64,000 nucleotides of DNA from Peptoniphilus sp. ING2-D1G (GCA_000952975.1 LM997412.1:62001-126000), one strand, 5' to 3'; shown: positions 25,908 to 37,068, counted from the stretch's first letter. Notes: generated by a model not told the origin, from the sequence alone. Numbers and translations: made by a program.

Positions 25908-26630
25908 TTAAACCATCATGCTTATAATACAATTTAATCTATAATTTTCTTTTTGCCTTCTGGCGGAGTTTAAACTTAAATCAGAAAAGGTGGAAATTTC
26001 TGAAATCTCGATATTTTTTCTGTTGATTCCGGATTCCAAGAGTATATCCAAATTTGCAAGGGTCATGTCAAGTTTATATTTTTCACCAAAGGGTATAAAA
26101 AATTCGTCACGATTTTTAAATTTGGAAAAGGCATCGTATACTTCCCGTCCGACTTCGTAATTTGCCACATCTATATCCGGCCCTAAAAAGGCGTAGATAT
26201 TTTCTTTTTTGCAGTGAAATTCAGCACACATTTTTTCTATGGCTTTTTTAGAAATTCGCTTCACTGTTCCTCTCCAACCGGAATGGACACAGCACTGCAC
26301 TTTATTTATAGGGTCAAAGAGAAGTACAGGCGTGCAGTCGGCAAACTTAATGACCAGAGCTATATTGGCGATATCGGTTATAAGGCCGTCCGTATCATCG
26401 AAAATTTTGCCCAACGGGTAGTCAATACCCCTTGTGCCGTCACAATATTCTATATTATCTCCGTGAGTTTGTTTTCCATAATAGATGAATTTAGGATTTG
26501 CTTTCATTTCACTCAATATTTCATGGATGTAGGTGAGTGCTTCTTTTCCCTTTCTTTCAAAGGAAATATCGTATTCACCGCCACCTATGAGATTTAACAA
26601 TCCTTTGTTTTCTAAAAGTTTTGAACGCAT
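25908..26630 (-). CDS. pgeF: PgeF/YfiH laccase-domain protein (purine nucleoside phosphorylase)
   Basis: 240 aa from ATG 26630; GGAGG lies 6 nt upstream, while the in-frame TTG at 26636 would touch the SD. The DUF152/Cu-oxidase_4 motifs are all present: KQTHGDNI, ALVIKFADCTPVLLFDP and CCVHSGWRGTVKRI, which supply the His/Cys/His metal site. Family members phosphorolyse or deaminate purine nucleosides; the name polyphenol oxidase persists in databases. The C-terminus (SLNSARRQKENYRLNCIISM) has the conserved F/L-SxRR motif. It is divergent from uvrB. Confidence 0.9.
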   Translation of the reverse strand: MRSKLLENKGLLNLIGGGEYDISFERKGKEALTYIHEILSEMKANPKFIYYGKQTHGDNIEYCDGTRGIDYPLGKIFDDTDGLITDIANIALVIKFADCTPVLLFDPINKVQCCVHSGWRGTVKRISKKAIEKMCAEFHCKKENIYAFLGPDIDVANYEVGREVYDAFSKFKNRDEFFIPFGEKYKLDMTLANLDILLESGINRKNIEISEISTFSDLSLNSARRQKENYRLNCIISMMV

Positions 26631-26759
26631 AATCAACCTCCAACTTAATTACATTATACTTTATAATAGACATTTTATTGAAGAAAAAATAAGCTGGGAT
26701 ATTTATGTTATTCATTATGGTATAATAAACTTATGTTCGCAAAAATAGAAGGTGATTTA

Positions 26760-28742
26760 ATGGAATTTAAAATACATTCGAATTTTGCCCCCACAGGGGA
26801 TCAGCCACAGGCCATCGGGAAACTTGTGGAGGGTTTAAATAAAAATTTAAAACATCAAACTCTTTTGGGAGTTACCGGTTCGGGCAAAACTTTCACAATG
26901 GCAAATATCATTGAAAGGGTTCAAAAACCCACCCTTGTAATCGCCCATAACAAGACTTTGGCATACCAGCTTGCCAGCGAGTTTAAGGAGTTTTTTCCCG
27001 AAAATGCCGTGGAGTATTTTGTATCTTATTACGATTATTACCAACCGGAAGCTTATGTACCGCAAACGGATACCTTCATTGAAAAGGATTCATCAATAAA
27101 TGATGAAATAGATAAATTGCGACACTCTGCGACAATGTCTCTTTTTGAAAGGCGAGATGTGATAATAGTGGCTTCCGTATCCTGTATCTACGGTTTGGGC
27201 GACCCCATTGACTACGAAAATTTAGTGGTTTCTTTAAGACCGGGAATGGTAAAGGACAGAAATGAAATAATGAGGCGCTTGATAGATATCCAATATGTGA
27301 GAAATGATATAAACTTCGTAAGAGGAACCTTTAGAGTCAGAGGTGATACTCTTGAAATATTTCCCGCATGGTCATCGGAGAATTCAATAAGAGTGGAATT
27401 TTTCGGCGATGAAATTGACAGAATTGCGGAAATAAACGCTCTGACAGGAGAGGTCAAGGGCTATAGAAGACATGTCGCCATCTATCCCGCATCTCACTTC
27501 GCCACAACTCAAGATAAGGTGGATAGAGCTGTTGAGACCATAAGTGAAGAACTTGAAGAAAGGCTTTTTGAACTTAGGGATCAGGATAAACTTCTGGAAG
27601 CACAAAGGTTGGAACAAAGGACCAATTATGATTTGGAAATGCTCAGGGAAATGGGATTTTGTTCGGGGATAGAAAATTATTCAAGACATCTTTCTCAAAG
27701 AGCGCCGGGTTCAAGGCCCTATACACTGATAGATTATTTTCCCAAGGATTTTTTGACCATAATAGATGAATCCCATGCCACCATCCCACAGATAAGGGGT
27801 ATGTACAACGGAGACAGATCGAGGAAGCAAACTCTTGTGGATTATGGTTTCAGACTTCCCTCGGCTCTTGACAACAGACCTCTTCAATTTGATGAATTTG
27901 AGAGTATGATGAACCAATGTATATATGTGTCGGCAACTCCCGGACCCTATGAAAAGGAGCATGAACAAAATAGAGTTGAACAGGTCATAAGACCGACGGG
28001 GCTTCTTGATCCAGTAATAGAAGTCAGACCTACTAAAAACCAGATTGATGACATATTAAATGAAATTCAAGAGGTCACGGCTAAGAATGAAAGAGTTTTA
28101 ATCACAACTCTCACGAAAAAAATGGCGGAAGATCTCACGAAGTACTTTGAAGGTATAGGTCTTAAGGTGACTTATATGCATTCTGATGTTGAAACCATTG
28201 AAAGAATGGAGATAATAAGGGATTTAAGACTGGGAAAATACGATGTGCTTGTGGGTATAAACCTTTTGCGTGAAGGATTGGATCTGCCCGAGGTGAGTCG
28301 AGTTATGATCTTGGATGCCGACAAGGAAGGATTTCTGCGTTCAGAGACATCTTTAATACAAACGGCGGGTCGTGCCGCCAGAAATATAGAGGGCAAGGTA
28401 ATAATGTATGCCGACATTGTAACCGGCTCCATGAAGGTCACCATTGACGAAACCGACAGACGTAGAAAAATTCAAGACCGATACAATAAAGAGCATGATA
28501 TAACGCCCAAGTCCATTGAAAAGGGAGTAAGAGAAGTAATTGAGGCGACCATTGCTGCGGAAGAAGATTTTGATTACGATGTAGTGGAAAAATTCACCGA
28601 CAAAGAAATAGAAGTCATGATAGATTCTCTCAAGGCTGAAATGTATAAATCCGCAGAAGAATTGGACTTTGAAAGAGCGGCGGAAATAAGAGATAAAATA
28701 AAAGAACTCAGGGAAAAAATAGATCAGATGAAGGATGATTAG
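26760..28742 (+). CDS. uvrB: excinuclease ABC subunit B
   Basis: 660 aa from ATG 26760 ([19 protein letters not shown]) behind GAAGGTGATTTA; an in-frame ATG at 26733 lies right after a TATAAT (26721-26726) with no SD and is not the start. Walker A is [13 protein letters not shown], the beta-hairpin that clamps DNA is [16 protein letters not shown], helicase motifs include [12 protein letters not shown] and [14 protein letters not shown], and the C-terminal UVR motif ([25 protein letters not shown]) contacts UvrC. It scans DNA damage with UvrA in nucleotide excision repair. uvrA follows after 8 nt, forming an operon. Confidence 0.98.
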   Translation: MEFKIHSNFAPTGDQPQAIGKLVEGLNKNLKHQTLLGVTGSGKTFTMANIIERVQKPTLVIAHNKTLAYQLASEFKEFFPENAVEYFVSYYDYYQPEAYVPQTDTFIEKDSSINDEIDKLRHSATMSLFERRDVIIVASVSCIYGLGDPIDYENLVVSLRPGMVKDRNEIMRRLIDIQYVRNDINFVRGTFRVRGDTLEIFPAWSSENSIRVEFFGDEIDRIAEINALTGEVKGYRRHVAIYPASHFATTQDKVDRAVETISEELEERLFELRDQDKLLEAQRLEQRTNYDLEMLREMGFCSGIENYSRHLSQRAPGSRPYTLIDYFPKDFLTIIDESHATIPQIRGMYNGDRSRKQTLVDYGFRLPSALDNRPLQFDEFESMMNQCIYVSATPGPYEKEHEQNRVEQVIRPTGLLDPVIEVRPTKNQIDDILNEIQEVTAKNERVLITTLTKKMAEDLTKYFEGIGLKVTYMHSDVETIERMEIIRDLRLGKYDVLVGINLLREGLDLPEVSRVMILDADKEGFLRSETSLIQTAGRAARNIEGKVIMYADIVTGSMKVTIDETDRRRKIQDRYNKEHDITPKSIEKGVREVIEATIAAEEDFDYDVVEKFTDKEIEVMIDSLKAEMYKSAEELDFERAAEIRDKIKELREKIDQMKDD

Positions 28743-28750
28743 GTGATTAT

Positions 28751-31567
28751 TTGTCAAAGGATAAAATAGTTATTAAAGGGGCAAGGGTCCACAATTTAAA
28801 GAATGTGGATCTGACTTTGCCGAGAAATAAATTTATTGTTTTTACGGGACTTTCCGGTTCGGGAAAGTCTTCCCTCGCCTTCGACACAATTTATGCTGAA
28901 GGACAAAGAAGGTATGTGGAGTCTTTATCCTCCTATGCAAGGCAATTTTTAGGACAGATGGACAAACCCGATGTAAGTTATATTTCGGGGATGAGTCCGT
29001 CTATTTCCATTGATCAAAAAACCACATCGAAAAATCCCAGATCCACAGTTGGCACAGTAACTGAAATTTACGATTATTTCAGACTTTTATATGCAAGAGT
29101 GGGTCATCCCTATTGCCCTCTTTGCGGAAAGGAGATAAGCTCCTACAGCATTGACCAGATGGTGGATGACATAATGAAATTGCCCGATAGGAGCAGAATA
29201 CAAATTCTCGCTCCCGTTGTGAGAAGGAGAAAGGGCGAACACAAGAGAACTCTTGAAAGGATAAAAAGACAGGGATATATAAGAGTGCTTGTGGACGGAG
29301 AAATGCGAATGATAGAGGAAGATATAGAGCTTGAAAAGACAAAAGTACACGATATCTCAATAGTAATAGACAGACTTATCGTAAAGGAAGGTATCGAATC
29401 CAGACTTGCAGATTCTCTGGAGCTTGCACTGAATGAATCCGAAGGGATGATAAACATAGATGTCATAGGATCGAAAATGCTCAGTTTTTCTTCAAAGTTG
29501 GCATGTCCCGACTGCGGCATCACAGTGGAAGAGATCACACCAAGGTCCTTTTCCTTCAACACACCCATAGGAGCCTGTGAAAAATGCAACGGTTTGGGTT
29601 TTTCCAAGGAAGTGGATCCCGACTTGGTCATTCCCAACAAAGAGCTGTCCATAAACGAAGGAGCCATCGCCTGCTATTCAACGGCGCAGGGAACTTATTA
29701 TTTCGAGATGATAAAACAAGTAGCTAAGACTTTCGGTTTCAGCCCTGCAGAGCCGATAAAAAACGCTCCGGAGGAAATGATGAAGGCACTTCTTTACGGA
29801 ACTGAAAAAAACATAAAGTTTGTCTTTGATTCGCATTTCACAGGCACTAAGAGCTACGAAGGAAAATTTGAGGGAATAATAAACAATTTAAAAAGAAGGT
29901 ACATGGAAACCACATCCGATTACATTGTGGGCAAAATCGAAGAATTTATGAACAATGAACCCTGCCCGAAATGCCATGGGGCAAGGCTAAAGGAGTCTTC
30001 CCTGGCTGTGAGAGTCGGAGGGCTTAATATATTTGAATTGACTCAGCTTCCGGTTATAAAAGAATTGGAATTCTTTGAAAATTTGGAATTGACAGATAAG
30101 GAAAAAATCATAGCTGAAGAAATTTTAAAGGAAATAAACTCGAGACTTCAATTTTTAAAAAATGTCGGACTGGATTATTTATCCCTTTCGAGAATGAGCG
30201 GAACTCTTTCCGGAGGAGAAGCACAGAGAATAAGGCTTGCAACGCAGATCGGATCTCAACTTGTGGGAGTTATTTACGTACTTGACGAACCAAGCATAGG
30301 ACTTCATCAAAGGGACAACGCAATGCTCTTAAAAACCTTGAGAGACTTGACCGATATCGGCAATACCTTGATAGTGGTGGAACATGATGAGGAAACCATG
30401 TTTGCCGCCGATGAAATAGTGGACATAGGGCCACTTGCAGGCACGGGAGGAGGAAAAATAGTAGCTCAAGGTACAGTAGAGGACATAATGAACTGCGAAG
30501 ACTCCATAACGGGAGCCTATCTTTCAAAGAGAAAGCAGATAGAAATTCCAAAAAAAAGGCGACCCTACACCGGAAAAAGCATAAAAATAAACGGCGCAAG
30601 GGAAAACAACTTAAAGAATATAGATGTTGAAATTCCTCTGGGACAATTTGTCGCAGTAACGGGAGTTTCAGGAGGCGGGAAGTCATCTTTAATAAATGAG
30701 ATACTTTACAAATCCTTAGCACAAAAAATAAACGGCTCAAGAATTAAACCGGGCAAACACGATGAGATATTGGGCATGGAAGACATAGATAAAGTAGTGG
30801 AAATAGATCAATCACCTATAGGCAGAACACCCAGGTCAAATCCCGCAACCTACACGGGAGTATTTGATATGATAAGAGATATCTTTGCAATGACCAATGA
30901 ATCGAAGATGCGGGGATATAAAAAGGGGAGATTTTCATTTAATGTAAAGGGCGGAAGATGCGAATCCTGCAAGGGAGACGGAATAATAAAGGTGGAAATG
31001 CACTTTTTGCCCGATGTCTATGTGCCCTGTGAAGTTTGCAAGGGAAAAAGGTACAACAGAGAGACCTTAAGCGTGAAGTACAAGGACAAAAACATATCGG
31101 ACGTCTTGGACATGACAGTGGATGAAGCCCTTGAGTATTTTGAAAATCATGAAAGAGTAGTAAGAAAGCTTCAAACATTAAAAGATGTGGGACTTTCCTA
31201 TATAAAACTCGGTCAGCCCTCTACACAACTTTCAGGAGGAGAAGCACAGAGAATAAAACTTGCCACGGAACTTTCAAAAAGACCCACAGGCAAGACTATG
31301 TACATCTTGGACGAACCCACCACGGGACTTCATACCGAAGACATAAGAAAACTCCTGTTGGTATTGGAGGAATTGGTCGACAGAGGCAATACAGTGGTGG
31401 TAATAGAGCATAATTTGGATGTAATAAAAGTGGCAGACCACATAATAGACTTAGGACCCGAGGGAGGAGACCGCGGAGGAAAAATCGTGGCGACAGGACG
31501 ACCTGAGGAAATTGCGAAAGTAGAAAAATCCTATACGGGTAAATTTTTAAAAGAAATACTTTTATGA
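28751..31567 (+). CDS. uvrA: excinuclease ABC subunit A
   Basis: 938 aa, full length, from TTG 28751 with AGGTGAT upstream; it begins 8 nt after uvrB. Two ABC modules: Walker [21 protein letters not shown] and [10 protein letters not shown]; signatures [16 protein letters not shown] and [16 protein letters not shown]; Walker [12 protein letters not shown] and [11 protein letters not shown]. Zinc modules CPLCG.., CPDCG...C..C and CESCKGDG ... [10 protein letters not shown] are intact. The dimer recognises lesions and loads UvrB. It is co-transcribed with uvrB. The open frame after it overlaps by 4 nt but the next real gene starts at 31627. Confidence 0.98.
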   Translation: MSKDKIVIKGARVHNLKNVDLTLPRNKFIVFTGLSGSGKSSLAFDTIYAEGQRRYVESLSSYARQFLGQMDKPDVSYISGMSPSISIDQKTTSKNPRSTVGTVTEIYDYFRLLYARVGHPYCPLCGKEISSYSIDQMVDDIMKLPDRSRIQILAPVVRRRKGEHKRTLERIKRQGYIRVLVDGEMRMIEEDIELEKTKVHDISIVIDRLIVKEGIESRLADSLELALNESEGMINIDVIGSKMLSFSSKLACPDCGITVEEITPRSFSFNTPIGACEKCNGLGFSKEVDPDLVIPNKELSINEGAIACYSTAQGTYYFEMIKQVAKTFGFSPAEPIKNAPEEMMKALLYGTEKNIKFVFDSHFTGTKSYEGKFEGIINNLKRRYMETTSDYIVGKIEEFMNNEPCPKCHGARLKESSLAVRVGGLNIFELTQLPVIKELEFFENLELTDKEKIIAEEILKEINSRLQFLKNVGLDYLSLSRMSGTLSGGEAQRIRLATQIGSQLVGVIYVLDEPSIGLHQRDNAMLLKTLRDLTDIGNTLIVVEHDEETMFAADEIVDIGPLAGTGGGKIVAQGTVEDIMNCEDSITGAYLSKRKQIEIPKKRRPYTGKSIKINGARENNLKNIDVEIPLGQFVAVTGVSGGGKSSLINEILYKSLAQKINGSRIKPGKHDEILGMEDIDKVVEIDQSPIGRTPRSNPATYTGVFDMIRDIFAMTNESKMRGYKKGRFSFNVKGGRCESCKGDGIIKVEMHFLPDVYVPCEVCKGKRYNRETLSVKYKDKNISDVLDMTVDEALEYFENHERVVRKLQTLKDVGLSYIKLGQPSTQLSGGEAQRIKLATELSKRPTGKTMYILDEPTTGLHTEDIRKLLLVLEELVDRGNTVVVIEHNLDVIKVADHIIDLGPEGGDRGGKIVATGRPEEIAKVEKSYTGKFLKEILL

Positions 31568-31626
31568 CTTTGAATAAGCACAGTTATGTTATAGAATATA
31601 AAGACAAGTTTAAATGGAGTGAAGAA

Positions 31627-32415
31627 ATGAAGAAAAAAGATATATTAGCAGTATTATTATTTTTGATTTTGGTGATTTTACCCGGCAGCGTATTTGCAAA
31701 TTATATAAGACCTAATAATTTTATGGATAAAAAAGGCGCTGAAAGAATTGCCGAAATCAAAAAATTTCAAGCGCTTTCAAATTTGACTGTAACAGGCGGA
31801 TTAAATGACATTACCAACAAAGTCCTTTATGGACCCAACATGGTGGTAAAAGATGAAATAACAGCTGAACCGACATCGGGAGAATGGATAGTAGTTAATA
31901 AAACAAAAAAGACATTGACATACTACAAGGGAAAAGATCCTATGTATAAATTCCCTGTATGCCTTGGAACGACAGCTACACCTACACCGTCTGCAAAGGC
32001 CAAGATAGCCAACAAACATGTAAATCCCGCATGGGGAGGTATGAATGGAAAATATACTCCTGTAAAAGCCGATGATCCGAGAAACCCACTGGGAGAAAGA
32101 TGGATGGGGCTTAGCATTCCGGGACAATCGGGATACGGAATTCACGGCACGATTAAACCACATGAAATAGGAACTTTTTCTTCAAACGGATGCATAAGAA
32201 TGTTCAACTACGATATTGAAACCTTTATATTCCCAAGGGCAAGAGTGGGAATGCCTGTTTGGATAGGAACAGATGCCGAGTTGGAAAGCTGGGGAGTAAA
32301 ACAAATGGTTTACGAAGAAGCAAAAGAATCCGCTAAACCGGAACAACCCGCACAACCAACTGAACCCAAAATCCCTGAAGAAGAGTATACAACAGAAGAA
32401 TTATTGATATTTTAA
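31627..32415 (+). CDS. L,D-transpeptidase (YkuD domain), secreted
   Basis: 262 aa from ATG 31627 (GGAGTGAAGAA upstream). The open frame extends upstream to 31564 but that part has no SD and would bury the signal peptide (KKKDILAVLLFLILVILPGSVFA). The YkuD domain has GEWIVVNKTKKTLTYYKGK and the catalytic YGIHGTIKPHEIGTFSSNGCIRM with His173 and Cys189. It makes 3-3 cross-links in peptidoglycan or attaches proteins to it, outside the membrane. The Pro-rich tail (EQPAQPTEPKIPEEE) probably spans or binds wall. It follows uvrA by 59 bp and ends in terminator 32422-32450. Confidence 0.92.
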   Translation: MKKKDILAVLLFLILVILPGSVFANYIRPNNFMDKKGAERIAEIKKFQALSNLTVTGGLNDITNKVLYGPNMVVKDEITAEPTSGEWIVVNKTKKTLTYYKGKDPMYKFPVCLGTTATPTPSAKAKIANKHVNPAWGGMNGKYTPVKADDPRNPLGERWMGLSIPGQSGYGIHGTIKPHEIGTFSSNGCIRMFNYDIETFIFPRARVGMPVWIGTDAELESWGVKQMVYEEAKESAKPEQPAQPTEPKIPEEEYTTEELLIF

Positions 32416-32421
32416 AAATCG

Positions 32422-32450
32422 GACTTCGGAAATTCTCCGAAGTCTTTTTT
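32422..32450 (+). terminator. rho-independent terminator
   Basis: GACTTCGGA / TCCGAAGTC stem, 5-nt loop and six T residues, ending the uvrBA-transpeptidase unit. Confidence 0.92.
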
Positions 32451-32483
32451 GTATTAGAAATTACCCTGTTCGATAGGGGTTCC

Positions 32484-32550
32484 GTAGGGGCGGATGCCTT
32501 CATCCGTTCGTCATAATTTGTAAGTCTATAATTAGGGACTTGTTGTGTAG
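32484..32550. repeat. dispersed hairpin repeat, partial copy
   Basis: GTAGGGGCGGATGCCTTCAT then CCGTTCGTCATAATT matches the left arm and centre of the repeat at 25807-25882; the right arm is degenerate (AGGGACTTGTTGTGTAG). Confidence 0.7.
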
Positions 32551-32631
32551 CCTAAAATTGAATTGAAGTAAAATGTGTAATTGGTTATTATGTAGTATAG
32601 ATGAAGATTGATTTTGCAACAGAGGTTTGAT

Positions 32632-33309
32632 ATGAATAGAATATTAATAATTGAAGATGATGATGTAATTTCCGGATTAATCGAAAAAAATTTGATAAAT
32701 TGGGGATACGATGTAAAAAGAGTTGAAAACTTCGACAAAGTAATGGAAGATTTCGATAAATTCAGTCCCAATCTTGTAATTATGGATGTGAATTTGCCCT
32801 TTTACAACGGATATTACTGGTGCAGAGAAATACGCAAAATTTCAAATGTTCCCATTGTATTTTTATCTTCAGCATCAGAAAACTTAAATGCTGTCATGGC
32901 GATGGATATGGGTGCTGATGATTACATCACAAAGCCCTTTGCGATGGAAGTGCTTCTTGCCAAGATAAAAGCATTATTCAGAAGAAGTTATGATTTTATT
33001 TCCAAAACCGAAACCATAACTTATAAGGATTTGGAACTTAATTTATCGGAGATGACGGTTTCGCATTTAGATAAAAAGGAAATTCTCACTAAAAACGAAT
33101 TCAAAATACTTGAGATGCTTCTTGTAAATAAAGGCAAAGTGATTTCAAGAGAAAAGATAATGACACATCTTTGGCAATCTGATGAATATATTGATGATAA
33201 TACTCTGACTGTCAATATTTCAAGGCTCAGATCCAAGCTTAAATCCTTGGGTTTTGAGCACATTATACACACAAAGGTGGGAGTGGGATACTATGTCGAG
33301 GAGGATTAG
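32632..33309 (+). CDS. OmpR-family response regulator (BceR-like)
   Basis: 225 aa from ATG 32632 (AGAGGTTTGAT upstream); the open frame from 32608 lacks an SD. The receiver domain has acidic pocket EDDD (8-11), phospho-acceptor Asp52 (LVIMDVNLP), Ser/Thr at VFLSSAS and Lys in YITKPF. The winged-helix output domain covers ~128-224 (LTKNEFKILEMLLVNKGKVISREKIM; DDNTLTVNISRLRSKL). It overlaps the histidine kinase start by 17 nt and precedes the BceAB-type transporter, which it presumably activates. Confidence 0.93.
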   Translation: MNRILIIEDDDVISGLIEKNLINWGYDVKRVENFDKVMEDFDKFSPNLVIMDVNLPFYNGYYWCREIRKISNVPIVFLSSASENLNAVMAMDMGADDYITKPFAMEVLLAKIKALFRRSYDFISKTETITYKDLELNLSEMTVSHLDKKEILTKNEFKILEMLLVNKGKVISREKIMTHLWQSDEYIDDNTLTVNISRLRSKLKSLGFEHIIHTKVGVGYYVEED

Positions 33310-34267
33310 TTATTTCGATTATGTAAAATTAAGAATTTCTTATCTATTTATGTGTATTTTGATGGGCGTTGTGTTTTTTGTGGTGCTATACAGCAGAAAT
33401 ATCAATGTTTCTTCAATATTTTATGCTCTTTTGATTTCCTTTGCTGTTTTGTTCTTGTGCAGTTTATATTTTTACGGCAGGTATAAATTAAACTATTTGA
33501 GTTTAATAGATTTTTTAAATAGCGATGAAATAAATTTGAAAGTTGATTTTTCGGACCCTGTATATAAACTGCTTGCTCAAGGCATAAGAGACTATAAAAT
33601 ACAAAAAACAAATTTCATCTCAGATGACAGAAAGAGGCTTGATGAAATAAATAAATTTTACACCATGTGGACTCATCAGATAAAAACTCCCATTGCCGCT
33701 TTGAATTTGATGCTTGAGGATAAAAATGAAAGTGATTTAAAAATTGAAGTTATGAAAATAGAGGACTATGTAAACATGCTTTTAGCTTATTACAGGAATA
33801 ATTCTCCAACCACGGATTACAGTTTTTCAAAAGTGAGATTAGATGATGTAATAAGGTCTTCTGTAAGAAAATATGCGGATGTATTTATAAAGAACAAAAT
33901 AAAAATAAAGGTCGATTTAAAGGAAGCTGTTGTAATTTCTGATTCAAAATGGCTTGAGTTCATAATTTCCCAGCTGATTTCAAATTCTCTTAAATATACG
34001 AAAAGCGGAGAAATAACCATTATATCCGCAGAAAATTTTATCAGCATAAAGGATACAGGCATAGGGATAGAAAAATCGGATTTGCCGAGAATTTTTGAAC
34101 TGGGTTTTACGGGATATAACGGCAGAATATATACAAAATCCACCGGCATAGGACTTAATCTCGTAAAATCCGTCGCCGACAATTTAAATATAGATATAGA
34201 AGTTGACTCAAATGTGGGAGAAGGAACAACTGTAAAACTGAAATTCAACAACAGGATCTTACAATAA
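33293..34267 (+). CDS. BceS-like intramembrane-sensing histidine kinase
   Basis: 324 aa from ATG 33293, inside the end of the regulator gene. Two membrane helices (~12-30 ISYLFMCILMGVVFFVVLYS; ~37-57 SIFYALLISFAVLFLCSLYFYG) with almost no extracellular loop, as in BceS kinases that take their signal from the ABC transporter. The phosphorylated His128 lies in FYTMWTHQIKTPIAALNLML. ATPase boxes: N (FIISQLISNSLKYTK), G1 (ISIKDTGIGIEKSDLPRIFELGFTG), G2 (STGIGLNLVKSVADNL). It should sense peptide antibiotics via the adjacent transporter. Confidence 0.92.
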   Translation: MSRRISYFDYVKLRISYLFMCILMGVVFFVVLYSRNINVSSIFYALLISFAVLFLCSLYFYGRYKLNYLSLIDFLNSDEINLKVDFSDPVYKLLAQGIRDYKIQKTNFISDDRKRLDEINKFYTMWTHQIKTPIAALNLMLEDKNESDLKIEVMKIEDYVNMLLAYYRNNSPTTDYSFSKVRLDDVIRSSVRKYADVFIKNKIKIKVDLKEAVVISDSKWLEFIISQLISNSLKYTKSGEITIISAENFISIKDTGIGIEKSDLPRIFELGFTGYNGRIYTKSTGIGLNLVKSVADNLNIDIEVDSNVGEGTTVKLKFNNRILQ

Positions 34268-34301
34268 TGTAAGATTAAAGGAGAAAATGTAACTTTTAAT
34301 T

Positions 34302-34325
34302 AGGGAGACTTTTCTCCCTTTTTTA
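34302..34325 (+). terminator. rho-independent terminator between kinase and transporter
   Basis: AGGGAGA / TCTCCCT stem with a T-run (TTTTTT). It separates constitutive regulator/kinase expression from the transporter genes, which then need their own promoter. Confidence 0.85.
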
Positions 34326-34350
34326 TATAATAATTTCAAGGAGTGATGAT

Positions 34351-35103
34351 ATGTCATTATTTGAAGTTACAGGACTTAAAAAGATATACGGAACGAAGTT
34401 TTCCGATAAAAAAGTTGAAGCGCTGCGAGATATAAACTTCAATATAGAAGAAGGAGAATTTGTAGCTGTAATGGGAGAGTCGGGAAGCGGAAAGACCACC
34501 CTGCTCAACATTCTTGCGCTGCTGGATAAACCCACGGAAGGGAAAATTCGTTTAAAAAATGTTGATTTAAGCACGATAAAAGACAATGAAAGAACAAAAT
34601 TCAGAAGAGATAATTTAGGCTATGTTTTTCAGGATTATAATCTGCTCGATACTTTTAATGTAAAGGACAATGTGCTTTTGCCTCTGGTACTCAGACAAGA
34701 GCCCATAAAAGAGATGAAACCGAAACTCTTTTATGTTTTGGAAAAACTGGGCATCAAAGATCTGATAAACAAATATCCCTATGAATTATCAGGCGGAGAA
34801 AAACAAAGAGTTGCAGTTGCAAGAGCTCTGATTACAGATCCTGAAATAATATTTGCAGACGAACCGACAGGTGCACTGGATTCAAAATCAGCGGACAATT
34901 TGCTTGAATATTTTTTAAATATTAACAAAACAGGTCAAACAATACTTATGGTTTCTCATTCAATAAAGGCTGCATCTTATGCCTCCAGGGTTTTATTTAT
35001 AAAAGACGGAAAAATATTTCACCAACTTTATAAAGGCGACAGAAGCAGCAGACAAATGTATGAAGAAATCGCCGGCACACTTACACAACTTGGCGGTGAG
35101 TAA
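34351..35103 (+). CDS. BceA-like ABC transporter ATP-binding protein
   Basis: 250 aa from ATG 34351, SD AAGGAGTGAT. Walker A GESGSGKTTLLN, Q-loop YVFQDYNLLDTF, signature LSGGEKQRVAVARAL, Walker B IIFADEPTGALD and H-loop VSHS are intact. It belongs to the MacB/LolD-like group that pairs with FtsX-fold permeases. Downstream permease starts directly after its stop. With the preceding BceRS-type genes it forms a peptide-antibiotic (bacitracin-type) detoxification module; the actual drug is not shown by sequence. Confidence 0.94.
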   Translation: MSLFEVTGLKKIYGTKFSDKKVEALRDINFNIEEGEFVAVMGESGSGKTTLLNILALLDKPTEGKIRLKNVDLSTIKDNERTKFRRDNLGYVFQDYNLLDTFNVKDNVLLPLVLRQEPIKEMKPKLFYVLEKLGIKDLINKYPYELSGGEKQRVAVARALITDPEIIFADEPTGALDSKSADNLLEYFLNINKTGQTILMVSHSIKAASYASRVLFIKDGKIFHQLYKGDRSSRQMYEEIAGTLTQLGGE

Positions 35104-37068
35104 ATGAAAAACCTATATTTGAATTTGGCTACAAAGGGAATAACAAAAAACAAAGAAGTTTATCTGCCTTTTATAATTTTGAATTCCGTATTTGTAATGA
35201 TGTACGGCTTGTGTTTAAATATTCTGTTGAATAAATCCATAGACGGATATGAAGCGATGCAACATGTAAAGACTCTTTTATATCTGGGAATTTTGGTTCT
35301 GTCCATATTTTCCCTCATATTTTTAGTCTATGCCAACAACTTTATAATGAAGAGGCGAAGATCCGAATTCGGACTTTACAATATATTAGGTCTTGAAAAA
35401 ACACAAATATCAAAAATATTGGTCGTTGAATTTTTAATTGCGGGACTCGGCTCAATACTTACGGGGCTTATATTCTCATCTTTGTTTTACAGATTGTTTG
35501 AAGATCTGTTTTTAAAGGCGATGAAACTTCAAACAGCGGAAAAATTCATACCGGATTTTCAAAGCTATATCATAACTTTCGGGGTATTTTTTGCAATAGA
35601 TATACTGATTGTAATTTTTAGAATTATTGAAGTAAAAAAGACAAATGTGCTTGATTTATTTACAAAATCGAAAAAAAGAGAAAAAAACATAATTCCTCTT
35701 TGGACAAAAGCTCTGCTATCAGTTTTGTTTATAGGAACAGGATATTATATGTCACTTAGTTCAAGATCCCCTTTGGATTCCCTGTCCAAATTTTTTGTGG
35801 CGACATTTCTTGTAATAATCGGCACTTACTTTGGGTTCAACGCTATAACTTCTGTTGTTTTGGACATCTTAAAGAAAAAGGAAGATTTTTATTACAGAAC
35901 GAATAACTTTGTCGCAATATCGGGGCTTAAGCACAGAATAAGACAAAATGCGGCAGGACTTGCGGGGATCTGCGTAATGAGCTGCGCAACTCTTGTGCTG
36001 ATATCATCGGCTGTATCGTTGTATTTTACGGCAGATAGAATGATAAAAGATATATTCCCCGGGCAGATAAATATAAAAACCGACAACAAATTTGCAGATA
36101 AGAATGAGATATATGGAGAAATAAATGAACTTTTAGCGGAAAACAAGGCGGAACCAATAAAGGAATTTAAAGAAAATTTCTCGAGAAGTGCTGTGAAAAT
36201 TGAAAAGGGAAAGGTATATAATTTCAGCGACTATAGCAACTGGTTCGATTATACAAAGTCTATATTGGTATTTATGAATAAAAGCGCTTTAGGAGATGAA
36301 TACAAGAACAACGACGATAAAGAAGCATTCTATTACAGTAATAATTTTCCTATAAATGAGATAAATTTACCGGACGATAAAATTTTGATATCTAAAAGAA
36401 TAAAGGACTTTAAATTTAAATCAGCGATAAATGAAGTGAGCGTTTTGAATACTGTGTTGGTATTTGTAGATGACTTGGAAAGTTTGACGAACAAGTATCC
36501 GGAGTTGTTAAGTGATGAGAGCATTTATTCCTTTGATATAAAAGGCGATCAGTCAAATGAAAAAGCCGATAAAATAAGCTCGGCAATTGAAAGAATTAAT
36601 GGAGAAAATACGCAGGGATTTAAGCTTACCAACAGAGAAAATATGAAAATATTTTTCATGTCGATTTACGGAGCGATATTTTTCATAGGAATTTTTTTGG
36701 GAGCAGTCTTTATACTTGCGACGGCTCTTTCAATTTACTACAAACAAATCTCGGAAGGATATGAGGATATTTACAGATTCGGTGTTTACAGAAAAGCCGG
36801 CATGACGGAAAAAGAGGTAAAGCAAAGCATCAATACTCAGGTGAAAACAGTATTTTTACTTCCTCCGATTGTAGCGGGCATTCACATAGCCGTCGCCTTT
36901 AAGGTAATAAGCTTTATGCTTTCGATGATAGGACTGTTTGAAATCAGGTACAAAATAATATCTTTCGCAGTTGTGTATGCGATATATTTTTTAAGTTATA
37001 TTTTAATATACAAACTGACCTCAAGGTCATACTACGCAATTGTGTCAAAGGAACAAAGAGCATTGTAA
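35104..37068 (+). CDS. BceB-like ABC transporter permease
   Basis: 654 aa with ten membrane segments and a long extracellular domain after the sixth (about residues 315-510, NIKTDNKFADKNEIYGEINELL ... TNKYPELLSDESIYSF), the arrangement typical of BceB, where that domain senses the peptide. FtsX-like core segments are ~55-190, ~200-310 and ~530-650 (FMSIYGAIFFIGIFLGAVFILATALSIYYKQISEGYEDIYRFGVYRKAGM). Start at 35104 with no spacing from the ATPase stop. The paired kinase has no sensing loop of its own, consistent with signalling by transport flux. Confidence 0.93.
   Translation: MKNLYLNLATKGITKNKEVYLPFIILNSVFVMMYGLCLNILLNKSIDGYEAMQHVKTLLYLGILVLSIFSLIFLVYANNFIMKRRRSEFGLYNILGLEKTQISKILVVEFLIAGLGSILTGLIFSSLFYRLFEDLFLKAMKLQTAEKFIPDFQSYIITFGVFFAIDILIVIFRIIEVKKTNVLDLFTKSKKREKNIIPLWTKALLSVLFIGTGYYMSLSSRSPLDSLSKFFVATFLVIIGTYFGFNAITSVVLDILKKKEDFYYRTNNFVAISGLKHRIRQNAAGLAGICVMSCATLVLISSAVSLYFTADRMIKDIFPGQINIKTDNKFADKNEIYGEINELLAENKAEPIKEFKENFSRSAVKIEKGKVYNFSDYSNWFDYTKSILVFMNKSALGDEYKNNDDKEAFYYSNNFPINEINLPDDKILISKRIKDFKFKSAINEVSVLNTVLVFVDDLESLTNKYPELLSDESIYSFDIKGDQSNEKADKISSAIERINGENTQGFKLTNRENMKIFFMSIYGAIFFIGIFLGAVFILATALSIYYKQISEGYEDIYRFGVYRKAGMTEKEVKQSINTQVKTVFLLPPIVAGIHIAVAFKVISFMLSMIGLFEIRYKIISFAVVYAIYFLSYILIYKLTSRSYYAIVSKEQRAL

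Noticed and set aside
26733..26759. uvrB start at ATG 26733
   Set aside because: This ATG lies just after a TATAAT element and has no SD; ATG 26760 has one and matches the universal UvrB N-terminus.
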